Below, one piece after another: positions 1 to 8,484 of a stretch of DNA of 64,000 bases (the first letter of the stretch is position 1; every line of letters starts with the position of its first letter). The notes below the pieces were generated by a model that had not been told where the DNA came from, ran no database searches, and saw only the letters and a program-made list of their open reading frames with translations. A program made the position numbers and the translations under genes. Origin of the DNA: Oceanisphaera arctica. GTDB lineage: Bacteria > Pseudomonadota > Gammaproteobacteria > Enterobacterales > Aeromonadaceae. The stretch is from assembly GCF_002936955.1 (NCBI RefSeq), contig NZ_MPZM01000004.1:62001-126000 (forward strand), in the 5' to 3' direction.

Positions 1-561
1 CTGGCGCCGAGCCGTATTCCGTTTCATATCGATGCCAAAGGCAAACCCCTGCTGGAACAGGCTGGCTGGCATTTCAATATCAGCCACAGTGGCGATACCC
101 TGGCGCTGGCCATCGGCAATCAGGGCAGTCTGGGTATCGATATCGAAGGCCGACAGCTCTCCGCAGCACAAATAACCCGCCTGGCCCGTCGCTACTTTAA
201 CGAGCAAGAGCAGCAATGGCTGAGCCGAAGCCAAACCTCATCGGCCGACTTTATCCGTCTGTGGACGGTCAAGGAAGCGGTGCTCAAGGCCCACGGCGGG
301 GGCATCGCCAATAATCTGCAACGAGTGCTCTGGCAACCAGATCAGGCTTGCGCCATCCTGGATAACCTCCCCTATCGACTTTATCAGTACCCGCTGGCAC
401 ACAGCTGGCTTACGCTCGCCATCGACGACCAGACCGGAATTATCGACGGTCAGACAGGGCAGGAGCCAACTCTACTCAGGTTGGCGGATTTGCCCTTCGA
501 GCTTGAAATCACCGGGCCGCAACCCAATTTATGCATAACCCCTCAAATTCATAACTCCTGA
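1..561 (+). CDS. 4'-phosphopantetheinyl transferase superfamily protein, 5' truncated by window edge
   Basis: The frame is open from base 1 to the TGA at 559-561, giving 186 residues, so the true start lies outside the window. Visible Sfp/AcpT-type motifs are a NISHSGD segment (residues 26-32), GIDIE (45-49, the Mg-binding acidic pair) and WTVKEAVLKAHGGGI from residue 88 (the WxxKEAxxK motif). Enzymes of this family move 4'-phosphopantetheine from CoA to a serine of carrier proteins, activating fatty acid, polyketide or non-ribosomal peptide synthesis. No synthase gene is adjacent in the window, so the carrier-protein partner cannot be named. An internal ATG at 280 is not the start, because the conserved motifs lie upstream of it. 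Confidence 0.9.
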   Translation: MAPSRIPFHIDAKGKPLLEQAGWHFNISHSGDTLALAIGNQGSLGIDIEGRQLSAAQITRLARRYFNEQEQQWLSRSQTSSADFIRLWTVKEAVLKAHGGGIANNLQRVLWQPDQACAILDNLPYRLYQYPLAHSWLTLAIDDQTGIIDGQTGQEPTLLRLADLPFELEITGPQPNLCITPQIHNS

Positions 562-575
562 GTGAGACCCTGTTT

Positions 576-1412
576 ATGATCGTTGACATCAATGTGCAGA
601 ATTTTCAGCAAGCGCTTATCGAAGCATCCACGAACAAAACGGTGGTGATTTATTTTCACGCCCAGGCGGTGCCCGAATGCCAGCCGATGACGCCGCTGCT
701 GGAACGACTCATCGGGGCCGATAACAGTCATATCGATCTGGCAAAGGTCGATGTGGAAGATCCGCAGTTGCAGAGTCTGGCATCACAGCTGGGCCTGCGG
801 GGGCTGCCGGCCATGGTCGCCTTCAAGGACGGCCAGCCGGTCGATGTGCTGGAAGGTCCCCAGGACGAGAATGGCATCAAGCAGTTTCTGCAACCCTATC
901 AGCCCAACGAAGCCGAGCTGTTGCTGGATCAGGCCAAGCAGATGCTGGGCATGGACCCACAAGCGGCCTACGGCCTGCTGCAGCAGGCCCGTGCGCTGGA
1001 AGACACGGCGACCATACGTCTCTGTCTGGCAGAAGCGGCGCTGGCACTCAACAAGCTGGAAGAAACCAAGCAGCTGCTGGCCACCATCGGCATGGCGGAT
1101 CAGGATGGTCAGTATCAGCATATTCTGGCCCGGCTAGAGCTGGCGGAAGAAGCCGCCGACAGTCCCGAGCTGCGCGAACTGGAACAGAAGCTCGTCGCCG
1201 AACCGGACTCTCTGCAACTGAAAGAAGAGCTGGCGGTACTGTATTTTCAGTCTGGCCGTCAGGAAGAAGCCCTGCAGCTGCTGACCGAGGTACTGCAAAA
1301 AGATCTGGCGTTTGGTGAAGCCAGAAAGCACTTTCTGGACATGCTCACCACCATGGGCGCCGATCCGGTCGCCTCCCGCTACCGCCGCAAGCTGTACAGC
1401 ATGCTGTACTGA
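576..1412 (+). CDS. cnoX: CnoX (YbbN) thioredoxin-like co-chaperone with TPR repeats
   Basis: This 278-residue protein has an N-terminal thioredoxin fold (about 1-105) and a C-terminal TPR-rich half (about 115-278), the CnoX/YbbN architecture. The active site is degenerate: the usual CxxC is VPEC, so only the second cysteine (Cys35) remains, as in E. coli CnoX, which has a single cysteine at this site. In the family this protein holds oxidised clients and hands them to GroEL or DnaK in the cytoplasm. It starts 14 bases after the PPTase stop and may be co-transcribed with it. The downstream gap to the convergent transporter gene contains a GGGAATA repeat. Confidence 0.9.
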   Translation: MIVDINVQNFQQALIEASTNKTVVIYFHAQAVPECQPMTPLLERLIGADNSHIDLAKVDVEDPQLQSLASQLGLRGLPAMVAFKDGQPVDVLEGPQDENGIKQFLQPYQPNEAELLLDQAKQMLGMDPQAAYGLLQQARALEDTATIRLCLAEAALALNKLEETKQLLATIGMADQDGQYQHILARLELAEEAADSPELRELEQKLVAEPDSLQLKEELAVLYFQSGRQEEALQLLTEVLQKDLAFGEARKHFLDMLTTMGADPVASRYRRKLYSMLY

Positions 1413-1417
1413 TTTCA

Positions 1418-1437
1418 GGGAATAGGGAATAGGGATA
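1418..1437 (+). repeat. G-tract heptad repeat (GGGAATA) at convergent junction 1
   Basis: Three GGG tracts spaced by AATA lie five bases after the cnoX stop codon. A weaker C-tract counterpart (ATCCCAACC, then CTCCC) lies at about 1463-1482. This is the least complete of four such arrays in the window, all between convergent genes. The rest of the gap to 1572 shows no gene. Confidence 0.6.
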
Positions 1438-1572
1438 TTGTAGATTGGTGATGAGCGAAGCGAATCCCAACCTACTCCCTGCAAGCCATACCATAGCCGG
1501 GGATCTGTCCCCGGCCTTGCATACAACTCCACTTACAGCTGACCGCTTATGGCTTACAGCTTCCCGAAGGGG

Positions 1573-2910
1573 TCACCAGCTGGAGCCGATCACCAAGAGC
1601 ACCAGCAGCGGGCACACAATGCGTACATACCAGGGCCAGATGCGCCAGAATACGCTGCCGGCCAGTTCGGGCGAACCCTGTACCAGCTCTTCAAACAGCT
1701 TGGCCCGTCCCCACATCCAGCCGCCCAGCACACAGAAGCCCAGACCGACCAGCGGCTGAATGTTCTGGGTCGAGAGCCGGATCACGAAGCCGAACAGGGC
1801 ACCGAAGTTCAGGCAGATAGCCACGCTGAACAACGCCAGAGCGCCGCCCAGCAGCCAGGTCATCAGCGGCCGAGAGGCCTTGAAGCGCTCCGTAGTGTAA
1901 GACACCGGCACTTCCAGCATGGAAATGGACGAGGTCAACGCCGCTATGCCCATCAACACGAAGAACACCAGAGCCATCACCAGCCCTATCGGGCCCATGG
2001 TATCGAACAGCGCCGGCAGCACCACAAACACCAGGGTATCGGAGCTGAGCAGACTGCCGTCTTCCGCGAAGATGGTGACGCCGTTTTTCATGGCAACGAA
2101 CATCGCCGGCAGTATCACCAGCCCCGCCAGAAATGCCACGCCGGTATCGAGCAGCGTTACCTGAAAAGCGGTGCGAGGTATGTTCTCGTTCTTGTTCAGA
2201 TAAGAGCCGTACATCAGCATGGAGCAGCCGCCGATGGTCAGCGAGAAAAAGGCCTGACCCATGGCGCTGATCAGCAGGCCCGGCTCCAGCACCTTGCTGA
2301 AGTCCGGCACCAGATAGTGCTTCAGGCCGGTCATGGCGCCGTCTTGCGTCAGTATGTAGAAGAACAGTAACAGGAACAGCACAAACAGCGCCGGCATCAA
2401 CCGCGCCGACCAGCGTTCTATGCCTCGGCGTACCCCGGCCTGAACCACCAGTATGGTGAGCAGGTAGAACACCAGTGTCCAGACGATGTTGCGGCCCAGA
2501 CCGAAGGCTTCCAGCCATTCGGTGGCTGCATCCCAGCCCAGGATACGGGTCACCGCCGCCGCCAGAAAGGCCAGCAGCCAACCGGCGACGATGGCGTAAA
2601 ACGACAGCACCAGGCTCGGTACCAGCATGCCCGCATAGCCGACCAGCGAGGCAATGGTCTTTTGCAGCGGCGTGCGCCCCAGCTTGCGTACCGAGTCCAC
2701 CGGGTTGGCCTGGCCGTAACGGCCGATAGCCACTTCCATCACCAGCATCGGAAAGGCCAGCATCATCACCAGCACCAGATAGGCGATCAGAAAGGCGCCA
2801 CCACCGTTGCTGGCCGCCTGTGTCGGAAAGCCCCAGATGTTGCCTAGCCCCACCGCCGCCCCGGCGGCGGCCATGATAAAGCCGAAGCGCGAGCCAAAAT
2901 GTTCTCTCAC
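1573..2910 (-). CDS. Neurotransmitter:sodium symporter (NSS/SNF) family transporter
   Basis: The protein has 445 residues and 11-12 predicted membrane segments. The TM1 signature GNIWGFP (residues 23-29) is typical of bacterial NSS proteins such as MhsT, TnaT and YocR/YhdH. These carriers couple Na+ entry to uptake of an amino acid or similar small solute across the inner membrane. The substrate cannot be read from the sequence. The gene begins 41 bases after perM on the same strand, so it could be read from the tusA-like/perM transcript. The ATG at 2910 starts the conserved region directly. Confidence 0.9.
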   Translation of the reverse strand: MREHFGSRFGFIMAAAGAAVGLGNIWGFPTQAASNGGGAFLIAYLVLVMMLAFPMLVMEVAIGRYGQANPVDSVRKLGRTPLQKTIASLVGYAGMLVPSLVLSFYAIVAGWLLAFLAAAVTRILGWDAATEWLEAFGLGRNIVWTLVFYLLTILVVQAGVRRGIERWSARLMPALFVLFLLLFFYILTQDGAMTGLKHYLVPDFSKVLEPGLLISAMGQAFFSLTIGGCSMLMYGSYLNKNENIPRTAFQVTLLDTGVAFLAGLVILPAMFVAMKNGVTIFAEDGSLLSSDTLVFVVLPALFDTMGPIGLVMALVFFVLMGIAALTSSISMLEVPVSYTTERFKASRPLMTWLLGGALALFSVAICLNFGALFGFVIRLSTQNIQPLVGLGFCVLGGWMWGRAKLFEELVQGSPELAGSVFWRIWPWYVRIVCPLLVLLVIGSSW

Positions 2911-2951
2911 TATATAGTCCTTATTTCTTTTGTATTAATTATGCTTTTTCA

Positions 2952-4025
2952 TTAAATATCGGTGCTTGCCGGCAGATCATCCTGCCTGGGCCAGGCGTTG
3001 ACCACCGCCTTGACCAGGGTGGCCAGGGGAATGGCAAAAAATACCCCCCAGAACCCCCAGAGACCGCCGAACATCAGTACCGCCACGATAATGGCGATGG
3101 GATGCAGGTTGACCGCCTCCGAAAACAGGATGGGCACCAGCACGTTGCCATCCAGCGCCTGAATGATGCCGTAGGCGACGATCAGGTAGAAGAAAGGCGG
3201 CGTAAAGCCCCACTGAAACAGCCCCACCATGGCCACCGGCACCGTGGCTGCCGCCGCCCCGATATAGGGGATCAGCACCGAGAAGCCGACCAGCACTGCC
3301 AGCAACAGCGGATAACGCAAGTCCAGCAGGATGAAGGTCAGGTAGCTGACGCTGCCCACGATCAGGATTTCGATCACCTTGCCGCGTACATAGTTGGCTA
3401 TCTGCACGTTCATTTCATGCCACACCCGCGACACCAGCTCTCGATTACGTGGCAGAAAATGACTCGCACTGTGCAAGAGAGCCCGTTTGTCCTTGAGCAT
3501 GAAAAACACCAGCACCGACACCAGGATCAGATACACCATCAGGACGGCGGCATTGGTCAGCGAACTCAGCGACACGCTGAGAATGGCATCTGCCGAGCCC
3601 AGCAAGCGGCCCCGAAGATCGTCCAGCACACTTTGCACCAGGGTCACGTCCACCAGTTCGGGATATTGCTCCGGCAGTGTCAGTAACAGCTCCTGAGTGC
3701 GACCGATCATGGTCGGTATTTCACGTGCCAGGTTGGCGGTTTGCGACAAAAAAGTCGGTACTATGCTGATAAGCGACAGCACGACTATGATGGCAAATAA
3801 CAGCTGCACCACAGAAGCCGCCAGCCAACGCGTCAGCCCCAGCCGCTCCATCCGGCTGACCGGCCAGTCCAGCAGATAGGCAATCACCACGGCGGCGAAA
3901 AAAGGTGCCAGTATGTGGCCCAGAAAATACATCACCACAAAACCAAACAGCAGACTCAGGAACAGCGCAACGGCACCGGGATCGGAAAACCGCTGTCGAT
4001 ACCAATGCTTGAGAACATCCAGCAT
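2952..4025 (-). CDS. perM: PerM-type AI-2E family membrane protein
   Basis: This 357-residue polytopic membrane protein belongs to the AI-2E transporter/PerM family (PF01594). It has an N-terminal pair of membrane segments, a long soluble stretch at about 85-150, and a C-terminal block of hydrophobic helices with conserved glycines and prolines (for example SVLIPYIGAAAA). Known members export small molecules or act as cation antiporters, but the role of PerM itself is unsettled. As in E. coli, perM lies beside bepA and arsC/yfgD. It starts 12 bases after the TusA-like gene. Confidence 0.88.
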   Translation of the reverse strand: MLDVLKHWYRQRFSDPGAVALFLSLLFGFVVMYFLGHILAPFFAAVVIAYLLDWPVSRMERLGLTRWLAASVVQLLFAIIVVLSLISIVPTFLSQTANLAREIPTMIGRTQELLLTLPEQYPELVDVTLVQSVLDDLRGRLLGSADAILSVSLSSLTNAAVLMVYLILVSVLVFFMLKDKRALLHSASHFLPRNRELVSRVWHEMNVQIANYVRGKVIEILIVGSVSYLTFILLDLRYPLLLAVLVGFSVLIPYIGAAAATVPVAMVGLFQWGFTPPFFYLIVAYGIIQALDGNVLVPILFSEAVNLHPIAIIVAVLMFGGLWGFWGVFFAIPLATLVKAVVNAWPRQDDLPASTDI

Positions 4026-4037
4026 GTAATAACTTCC

Positions 4038-4286
4038 TTATGGTGCCTTGGTAATCGTCAATATCAGCATTTCGCCATCGTCGGCCACCACCTCAATCGG
4101 GTGGCCCATGCGCGAAACATAGGCGGGTATATCCTGACGAGAGCCCGTGTCTCTCAGTAAAAGCCGTAACTGCTGCCCGGCCTCGGCCGCTTTCAGCCAG
4201 AGCTTGACCCGGATCAGCGGCAGAGGACATCGCCAGGCACTCGCATCCAGTATCTCCACCGCACCTCCGGCCAAAAAGAAAGACAT
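4038..4286 (-). CDS. TusA/SirA-like sulfurtransferase-family protein
   Basis: This small protein (82 residues) carries the TusA-family CPxP motif (Cys20, CPLP), where the cysteine would carry a persulfide. The ATG at 4286 was chosen because it is preceded by AAAGGG and places the motif at the usual distance from the N-terminus. A longer reading to 4358 adds 24 residues with no family match. TusA proteins relay sulfur, for example to tRNA 2-thiolation, but this copy next to perM and bepA is a divergent relative and may act in envelope redox or sulfur handling. It is divergent from bepA, with about 90 bases between the starts. Confidence 0.8.
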   Translation of the reverse strand: MSFFLAGGAVEILDASAWRCPLPLIRVKLWLKAAEAGQQLRLLLRDTGSRQDIPAYVSRMGHPIEVVADDGEMLILTITKAP

Positions 4287-4377
4287 TATCCCTTTGTTAT
4301 GGCTACCAAACAATGCTTGTTCCCCCTTATTGGGGCGAGTATTCTGCTGGCAGTGCACTATCTACAAGGTAACAAGA

Positions 4378-5820
4378 ATGGGTTTTCATGCCACCAGGAT
4401 GGCGTTGGTTTTTTCTCTGCTGACTCTAACGCCGCTACAGGCCGCCAACAGCCTGCCCGATATCGGCACCGCCGGGGTCAGCGCCATGTCGGTGGAGCGG
4501 GAAGCCCTCTTTGGTCAGGCCTTTACCCGTTTTGCCCGGGCCAACCAGCCGGTGAGCGACGACCCTGTGCTCAACGAATACGTCACCGATCTGGGGCTCA
4601 GGCTCTTGTCCCAGGCCGACTCGGTACGGTTTCCGTTTCAGTTCCTGCTGATCCGTGACGACAGCATCAACGCCAGCGCCTTTCTCGGTGGCGTGGTGCA
4701 GCTGCATACCGGATTGTTCCTGTACGCAGAAAACGAAAGCGAGCTGGCCTCGGTCATCGCCCACGAAATTACCCACGTTACCCAGCGTCATATCGCCCGC
4801 TATCTGGAGTCCCAGTCGCGTAGTACTCCGCTGACCATAGCGGGGTTGGTGGGCTCGGTGGCGCTGGCGGTAGTCAACCCGCAGGCGGGCATGGCGGCCC
4901 TGCAGACCACGCTGGGCCTGAAGATGCAGTCGGCCATCAACTATACCCGGGATAATGAATTCGAGGCGGATCGCATCGGCCTTCGTCTGCTCTATAACGC
5001 CGGCTTCGACCCCAATGCCATGGCCAGTTTTTTTCAGAAGTTGGCCGACAAGTATCAGTTTGCCAGCACGCCGCCGCCCATGCTGCTGACCCACCCGCTG
5101 CCCACCAGTCGTATTGCCGAAGCCCGCAGCCGGGCCCAGGATTACCCGGCCAAAATCTACCCGGCCAGCCTGGAGTTCCAACTGGCCAAGGCCAGGATCA
5201 TGGTCCGTTTTCAGCAATCCGGCTCCGGTGACTTGCACCTTTTCTTTGAACAGGCCGCCCTTGAGGGCGGTAACTGGCAAGCCGATGCCGCGCGTTATGG
5301 TCAGGCCATGGCATTGCTGCAGAACAATGAATACGACAAGGCACGTCCCCTGCTGGAAGCCCTGGCCAGCCGTCACGTCAACAACATCTTTATTCTCGAT
5401 GCCCTGACCGACCTGGATAATGCCCAAGACCGCTTCGATAGCGCCATCGCCCGTTTGCAACGCGCCCGGCAACAACTACCAGATAATCAGGTGGTGATGA
5501 TCAACCTGGCCGACAGCCTGCTGCAGGCGGGCCGTCATCAGGACGCCGCTACCTTGCTCGACAACTATCTGCGCCGTCATCCCGAAAATCTTTTGGCCTG
5601 GGAGCTAATCGCTCAGGCCTACCGGCCGTTGAGTGACGAGTCCTCCTTCCGTCAGGCTCAAGCCGAAGTGGCGGCGCTGAAAGGTCGTTACGATCTGGCG
5701 GTGGATCAGATGGAAATTGCCGCCAACCTGTCGAAGGACGCAATGCAACGCGCTCGCCTCGGCGCCCGTCTGGAGCAACTGCGCCAGCAGCAGAAAGACT
5801 GGGATGCGTTGAGAAACTGA
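4378..5820 (+). CDS. bepA: BepA-type periplasmic M48 metalloprotease/chaperone
   Basis: The product has 480 residues (E. coli BepA has 487). A signal peptide ends near residue 22. The zinc-binding HEITH is at 129-133, and the third ligand is probably Glu198 in the EADRIG segment. The C-terminal third is TPR-like. BepA works in the periplasm on outer-membrane assembly, degrading stalled LptD or BamA clients and assisting LptD maturation. The ATG at 4378 is preceded by AAGGTAA and gives a good signal peptide. A further 77 codons upstream are open but overlap the divergent TusA-like gene and look non-coding. It is followed by a G-tract heptad array. Confidence 0.92.
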   Translation: MGFHATRMALVFSLLTLTPLQAANSLPDIGTAGVSAMSVEREALFGQAFTRFARANQPVSDDPVLNEYVTDLGLRLLSQADSVRFPFQFLLIRDDSINASAFLGGVVQLHTGLFLYAENESELASVIAHEITHVTQRHIARYLESQSRSTPLTIAGLVGSVALAVVNPQAGMAALQTTLGLKMQSAINYTRDNEFEADRIGLRLLYNAGFDPNAMASFFQKLADKYQFASTPPPMLLTHPLPTSRIAEARSRAQDYPAKIYPASLEFQLAKARIMVRFQQSGSGDLHLFFEQAALEGGNWQADAARYGQAMALLQNNEYDKARPLLEALASRHVNNIFILDALTDLDNAQDRFDSAIARLQRARQQLPDNQVVMINLADSLLQAGRHQDAATLLDNYLRRHPENLLAWELIAQAYRPLSDESSFRQAQAEVAALKGRYDLAVDQMEIAANLSKDAMQRARLGARLEQLRQQQKDWDALRN

Positions 5821-5829
5821 TCCAGGAGC

Positions 5830-5860
5830 GGGACTAGGGACTAGGGACTAGGGATTGGGG
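5830..5860 (+). repeat. G-tract heptad repeat (GGGACTA x3) at convergent junction 2, G side
   Basis: Three exact GGGACTA units are followed by GGGATTGGGG, ten bases after the bepA stop. The result is five G-tracts with short loops, which fits the G-quadruplex pattern. The C-rich counterpart lies at 5963-5996. Between the two arms, 5881-5955 holds only a short imperfect AAGC/GCAGG hairpin. Confidence 0.75.
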
Positions 5861-5962
5861 ACTGCACACACCTTTGTAACCGCCACTTCAGCAGGTCTGC
5901 TCAAAGCTTAAAAGGCCTGCTTCGCAGGCCCTGCCGACTAAAGTGGCAGCTACGAGCCGAAT

Positions 5963-5996
5963 TCCCAGTCCCTGATCACCAGTCCCTAATCCCCCC
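5963..5996 (-). repeat. C-tract partner of heptad array 2, overlapping the TlpA-like stop codon
   Basis: Repeated CCCAGT/CCCTGAT/CCCTAAT units mirror the G-tracts at 5830-5860. Read on the minus strand, GGGGGATTAG supplies the last codons (Gly-Asp) and the TAG stop of the TlpA-like gene, so the repeat has replaced or rewritten the original 3' end. Confidence 0.7.
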
Positions 5997-6453
5997 AGTA
6001 TTGGGCCTGCCAGCGGGCCAGATCTTCCGCCTTCAGTTCACCCTGGTGGCTGTCTACCAGATTGCCGCGCGGGTTGATCACCATGGTGGTCGGTAGTGCT
6101 CGTGGCGTTTCAAACGGCCAGGATCCTTCCAGGCTGGCAGCCACCGGCATCGTCATCTGATAACTCGTCTTCAGGCTTTGCAGCTCAGGGCCCGACAAGG
6201 CATCGAAGCTCACCGCCAATACCACCGGCCCCTCGGCTTCGCTCAGTTCGTTCAGCTCATTCAATAGGGGCATTTCCCGCAGGCAGGGGGCGCACCACTC
6301 GGCGAAGTAGTTCACCACCAGCCACTGGCCCCGATAATCACTCAACTCTCGACGTTCACCGTCCGACAAGGTCAGGGTCGCCGCATCGCCACACCCCGCC
6401 AACGAGGTGGCCAAAAACGACACGGCCAAAAACAAAGACTGATGCCTGCCCAT
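5986..6453 (-). CDS. TlpA/ResA-like thioredoxin-fold lipoprotein
   Basis: This is a 155-residue lipoprotein. The lipobox LAGC places the modified cysteine at residue 21, and the thioredoxin active site WCAPC has Cys54 and Cys57. Such proteins act outside the inner membrane as thiol reductants, for example in cytochrome c maturation or rescue of misoxidised proteins. The partner is not evident here. The ATG at 6453 is preferred, with GGAGGG eight bases upstream; a GTG at 6471 would add six residues. The gene is divergent from arsC. Its last codons come from the heptad repeat. Confidence 0.85.
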   Translation of the reverse strand: MGRHQSLFLAVSFLATSLAGCGDAATLTLSDGERRELSDYRGQWLVVNYFAEWCAPCLREMPLLNELNELSEAEGPVVLAVSFDALSGPELQSLKTSYQMTMPVAASLEGSWPFETPRALPTTMVINPRGNLVDSHQGELKAEDLARWQAQYWGD

Positions 6454-6549
6454 ATGCTGTACCCTCCGCACTAGCTTTTATACAATCACCCGAACTATTA
6501 CCCGAATATCACTCGCACCATGCCGGCTGCATCGCCACTGGAGTTTAGA

Positions 6550-6897
6550 ATGAGTCTACGTATCTATCATAACCCCCGCTGCTCCAAGAGCCGGGAAACC
6601 CTCGCCCTGCTGGAGCAGAAAGGTCTGAACCCCGAGATTATCAAATATATCGACACGCCACCCGACGCAGATCAACTCAAGACCCTGCTGGCACAGCTGG
6701 GCATGAGCTCGGCCCGGGAATTGATGCGTACCAAGGAAGAAGAATACAAAAGTCTCGGTCTGGCCGATGTGCACGACGAAGATGCCCTGGTCGCCGCTAT
6801 GGTAGCGCACCCCAGGCTGATCGAACGCCCCATCGTCGTCAACAACAACCAAGCTGCCCTGGGCCGTCCGCCCGAGCAGGTGCTGGAAATTCTGTAA
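6550..6897 (+). CDS. ArsC-family protein (YfgD-like, putative glutaredoxin-dependent arsenate reductase)
   Basis: The product has 115 residues with the ArsC/Spx-like thioredoxin fold and the N-terminal catalytic Cys11 in NPRCSKSRE. The RPIVV...LGRPPE segment near the C-terminus is typical of the YfgD branch. The E. coli homologue sits beside bepA, as here, and no arsR or arsB gene is nearby. A housekeeping role in thiol chemistry is therefore as likely as arsenate reduction. The ATG at 6550 follows a GGAG-type site. Its TAA overlaps the next ATG by one base (TAATG), which implies translational coupling. Confidence 0.87.
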   Translation: MSLRIYHNPRCSKSRETLALLEQKGLNPEIIKYIDTPPDADQLKTLLAQLGMSSARELMRTKEEEYKSLGLADVHDEDALVAAMVAHPRLIERPIVVNNNQAALGRPPEQVLEIL

Positions 6898-7277
6898 TGA
6901 GCATTAAACTGGCGCGTAGGCTGGCACTGACCGGCTACTTTGGCCTGATCATCTGGGTCGCCCTCTGGCACGGACTGATCTCTCCTCACCCCGATCTGAG
7001 CGTCAGCTTCATGCTGGTAATGTGGCTGCCCTGGCTGTTTATTCCCATGAAGGGCATGCTCAAGGGCAATCCCTATACCCATGCCTGGGCTGTTTACTTG
7101 CTGATGCCGTATTTTTTGCATGCCGCCACACTGCTGTGGGTGGATGAAGGCGAACGCTGGCTGGCGCTGGTCGAGCTGGTGCTGGCCAGCACCATGTTCA
7201 TCGGCAATACCTACTACGCCAAGTTTCGCGGTCGCGAGCTGGGGCTGAGTATTCGCAAGAAGAAAAAAGAAGCTTAA
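6897..7277 (+). CDS. DUF2069 small membrane protein
   Basis: This 126-residue inner-membrane protein has about four hydrophobic segments and a basic lysine-rich tail (RKKKKEA). It matches the DUF2069 family, which has no established function and is commonly found downstream of arsC or wrbA in gammaproteobacteria. It is coupled to arsC by a one-base overlap. A strong terminator hairpin follows at 7321-7350. Confidence 0.82.
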   Translation: MSIKLARRLALTGYFGLIIWVALWHGLISPHPDLSVSFMLVMWLPWLFIPMKGMLKGNPYTHAWAVYLLMPYFLHAATLLWVDEGERWLALVELVLASTMFIGNTYYAKFRGRELGLSIRKKKKEA

Positions 7278-7320
7278 CAGACAGCGATCAGCTTTAAGCT
7301 GTCAGCCGTAAGAAAAGAAA

Positions 7321-7350
7321 AAACCGAGCCTACACAGACTCGGTTTTTTT
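7321..7350 (+). terminator. Rho-independent terminator after the arsC-DUF2069 unit
   Basis: The 8-bp stem AAACCGAG/CTCGGTTT is followed by a run of Ts. It lies 44 bases after the stop codon and should end the arsC-DUF2069 transcript. The hairpin is flanked by permuted words GCGATCAGC and TTAAGCTGT on one side and GCTGATCGC and ACAGCTTAA on the other. Confidence 0.85.
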
Positions 7351-7401
7351 CTTTAGCTTGGCACTGCTTTTATCTTTGGCTGATCGCTTACAGCTTAAGG
7401 C

Positions 7402-7768
7402 CTGTCTCTTAGTCACAAGTTTTTGTCGCTTGCCGTATCGTGCACTTTCGTCGGCCAAAGCGCACTGCTTCTCCGGCACGTCGTGAGCTCATCCCTGAGG
7501 GCTCCGCTGTGCCATCCATGGCGCAGAGGGCCGGCGAAGCAGATACCCTTTGCCCTCCTTGGCTGAGCACGGAGTTGACGGTCAGTATCTGACAGGCATC
7601 GCAGCAGCTTCACGAAGTGGCAGCGGGGATTGCCGGAGCCGACCGTCACATGCCAAGGATGGCATTTGCCGAGCGCCCCATGGATGGGCTTGAAGCGTGT
7701 CGGCGGAGCGCAACCGCGCTGCTGCTTCGCATGACGGTCATTATCAATAACTTGTGACTAAAAAGGAT
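7402..7768 (-). mobile_element. Dispersed element copy A, about 367 bp, with IS50/Tn5-like ends
   Basis: The left end CTGTCTCTTAGTCACAAGT (7402-7420) matches the IS50 outside end at 16 of 19 positions. A 13-bp perfect inverted copy of part of it, AACTTGTGACTAA, lies at 7749-7761. The interior, read on the minus strand, shares modules with the elements at 13.7, 42.0, 45.4 and 47.5 kb: CGCCGACACGCTTCAAGC, GGCATGTGACGGTCGGCT and AAGGAGGGCAAAGGGTATC. No open frame is conserved with the other copies and no transposase is present. No clear 9-bp target duplication was seen. It fills the gap between DUF2069 and hisM. Confidence 0.7.
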
Positions 7769-7788
7769 AACAGCTGCTCTTAACGCCT

Positions 7789-8481
7789 TTAGTTCGTTCT
7801 GGGCTGAAGATGCCGGGACCAGCAGTTTTCCAGCCGGCGAAAGCCCCAGACCAGCAGGAAGGTCAGACACATATACACCAGGCCCGCCGCCAGAAAGGCC
7901 TCGAAGGGCGAGTAGTAGCGCGAGTTGACGATACGCGCCGCGCCGGTCAGATCCACTATAGTGATCACCCCGGCCACCGCCGAGCCGTGCAGCATGAAGA
8001 TCACCTCGTTACTGTAGGCCGGCAAGGCCCGGCGAAACGAGTTAGGCAGGATGACTCGCCGTAGTGTCGTCATCTTGCTCATGCCATAGGCGTAGGCCGC
8101 TTCAATCTGCCCCTTGGGCATGGCATTGATCGAGCCACGAATAATCTCGGCGGTATAGGCACTGGTATTGAGGGTGAAGGCCAGAATGGCGCAGAACCAT
8201 GCCTGACTGAACAGCTCCCAAGCGACCGACTCCCGCAACCAGACCCATTGCCCGGCTCCGTAATAGATCAGAAACAGCTGTATCAACAGCGGTGTACCGC
8301 GAAAGAAGTAGATATAGGCCCAGGCCGGCCCCTTGAGCAGCCAGTTGGTGCTGTTGCGCAATATGCCCAACGGCACCGCAATCAGCAGCCCGAGCAGCAG
8401 CGAGATGGCCACCAGAAACAGGGTGGTATAGAGCCCCTGCCAGTAGACGGTCCATTCATTGATGATGATTGAAAAGTCCAT
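7789..8481 (-). CDS. HisM-type basic amino acid ABC transporter permease
   Basis: This 230-residue permease of the polar amino acid family has about five membrane helices and an EAA loop (EAAYAYGMSKMTTLRRVILP) that docks on the ATPase. With the adjacent HisQ-like permease it forms the channel heterodimer of a histidine/lysine/arginine/ornithine importer. It is the last gene of a four-gene minus-strand operon, three bases after the HisQ-like gene. The HisM or ArtM assignment rests on position and best resemblance. Confidence 0.88.
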   Translation of the reverse strand: MDFSIIINEWTVYWQGLYTTLFLVAISLLLGLLIAVPLGILRNSTNWLLKGPAWAYIYFFRGTPLLIQLFLIYYGAGQWVWLRESVAWELFSQAWFCAILAFTLNTSAYTAEIIRGSINAMPKGQIEAAYAYGMSKMTTLRRVILPNSFRRALPAYSNEVIFMLHGSAVAGVITIVDLTGAARIVNSRYYSPFEAFLAAGLVYMCLTFLLVWGFRRLENCWSRHLQPRTN

Positions 8482-8484
8482 TTA

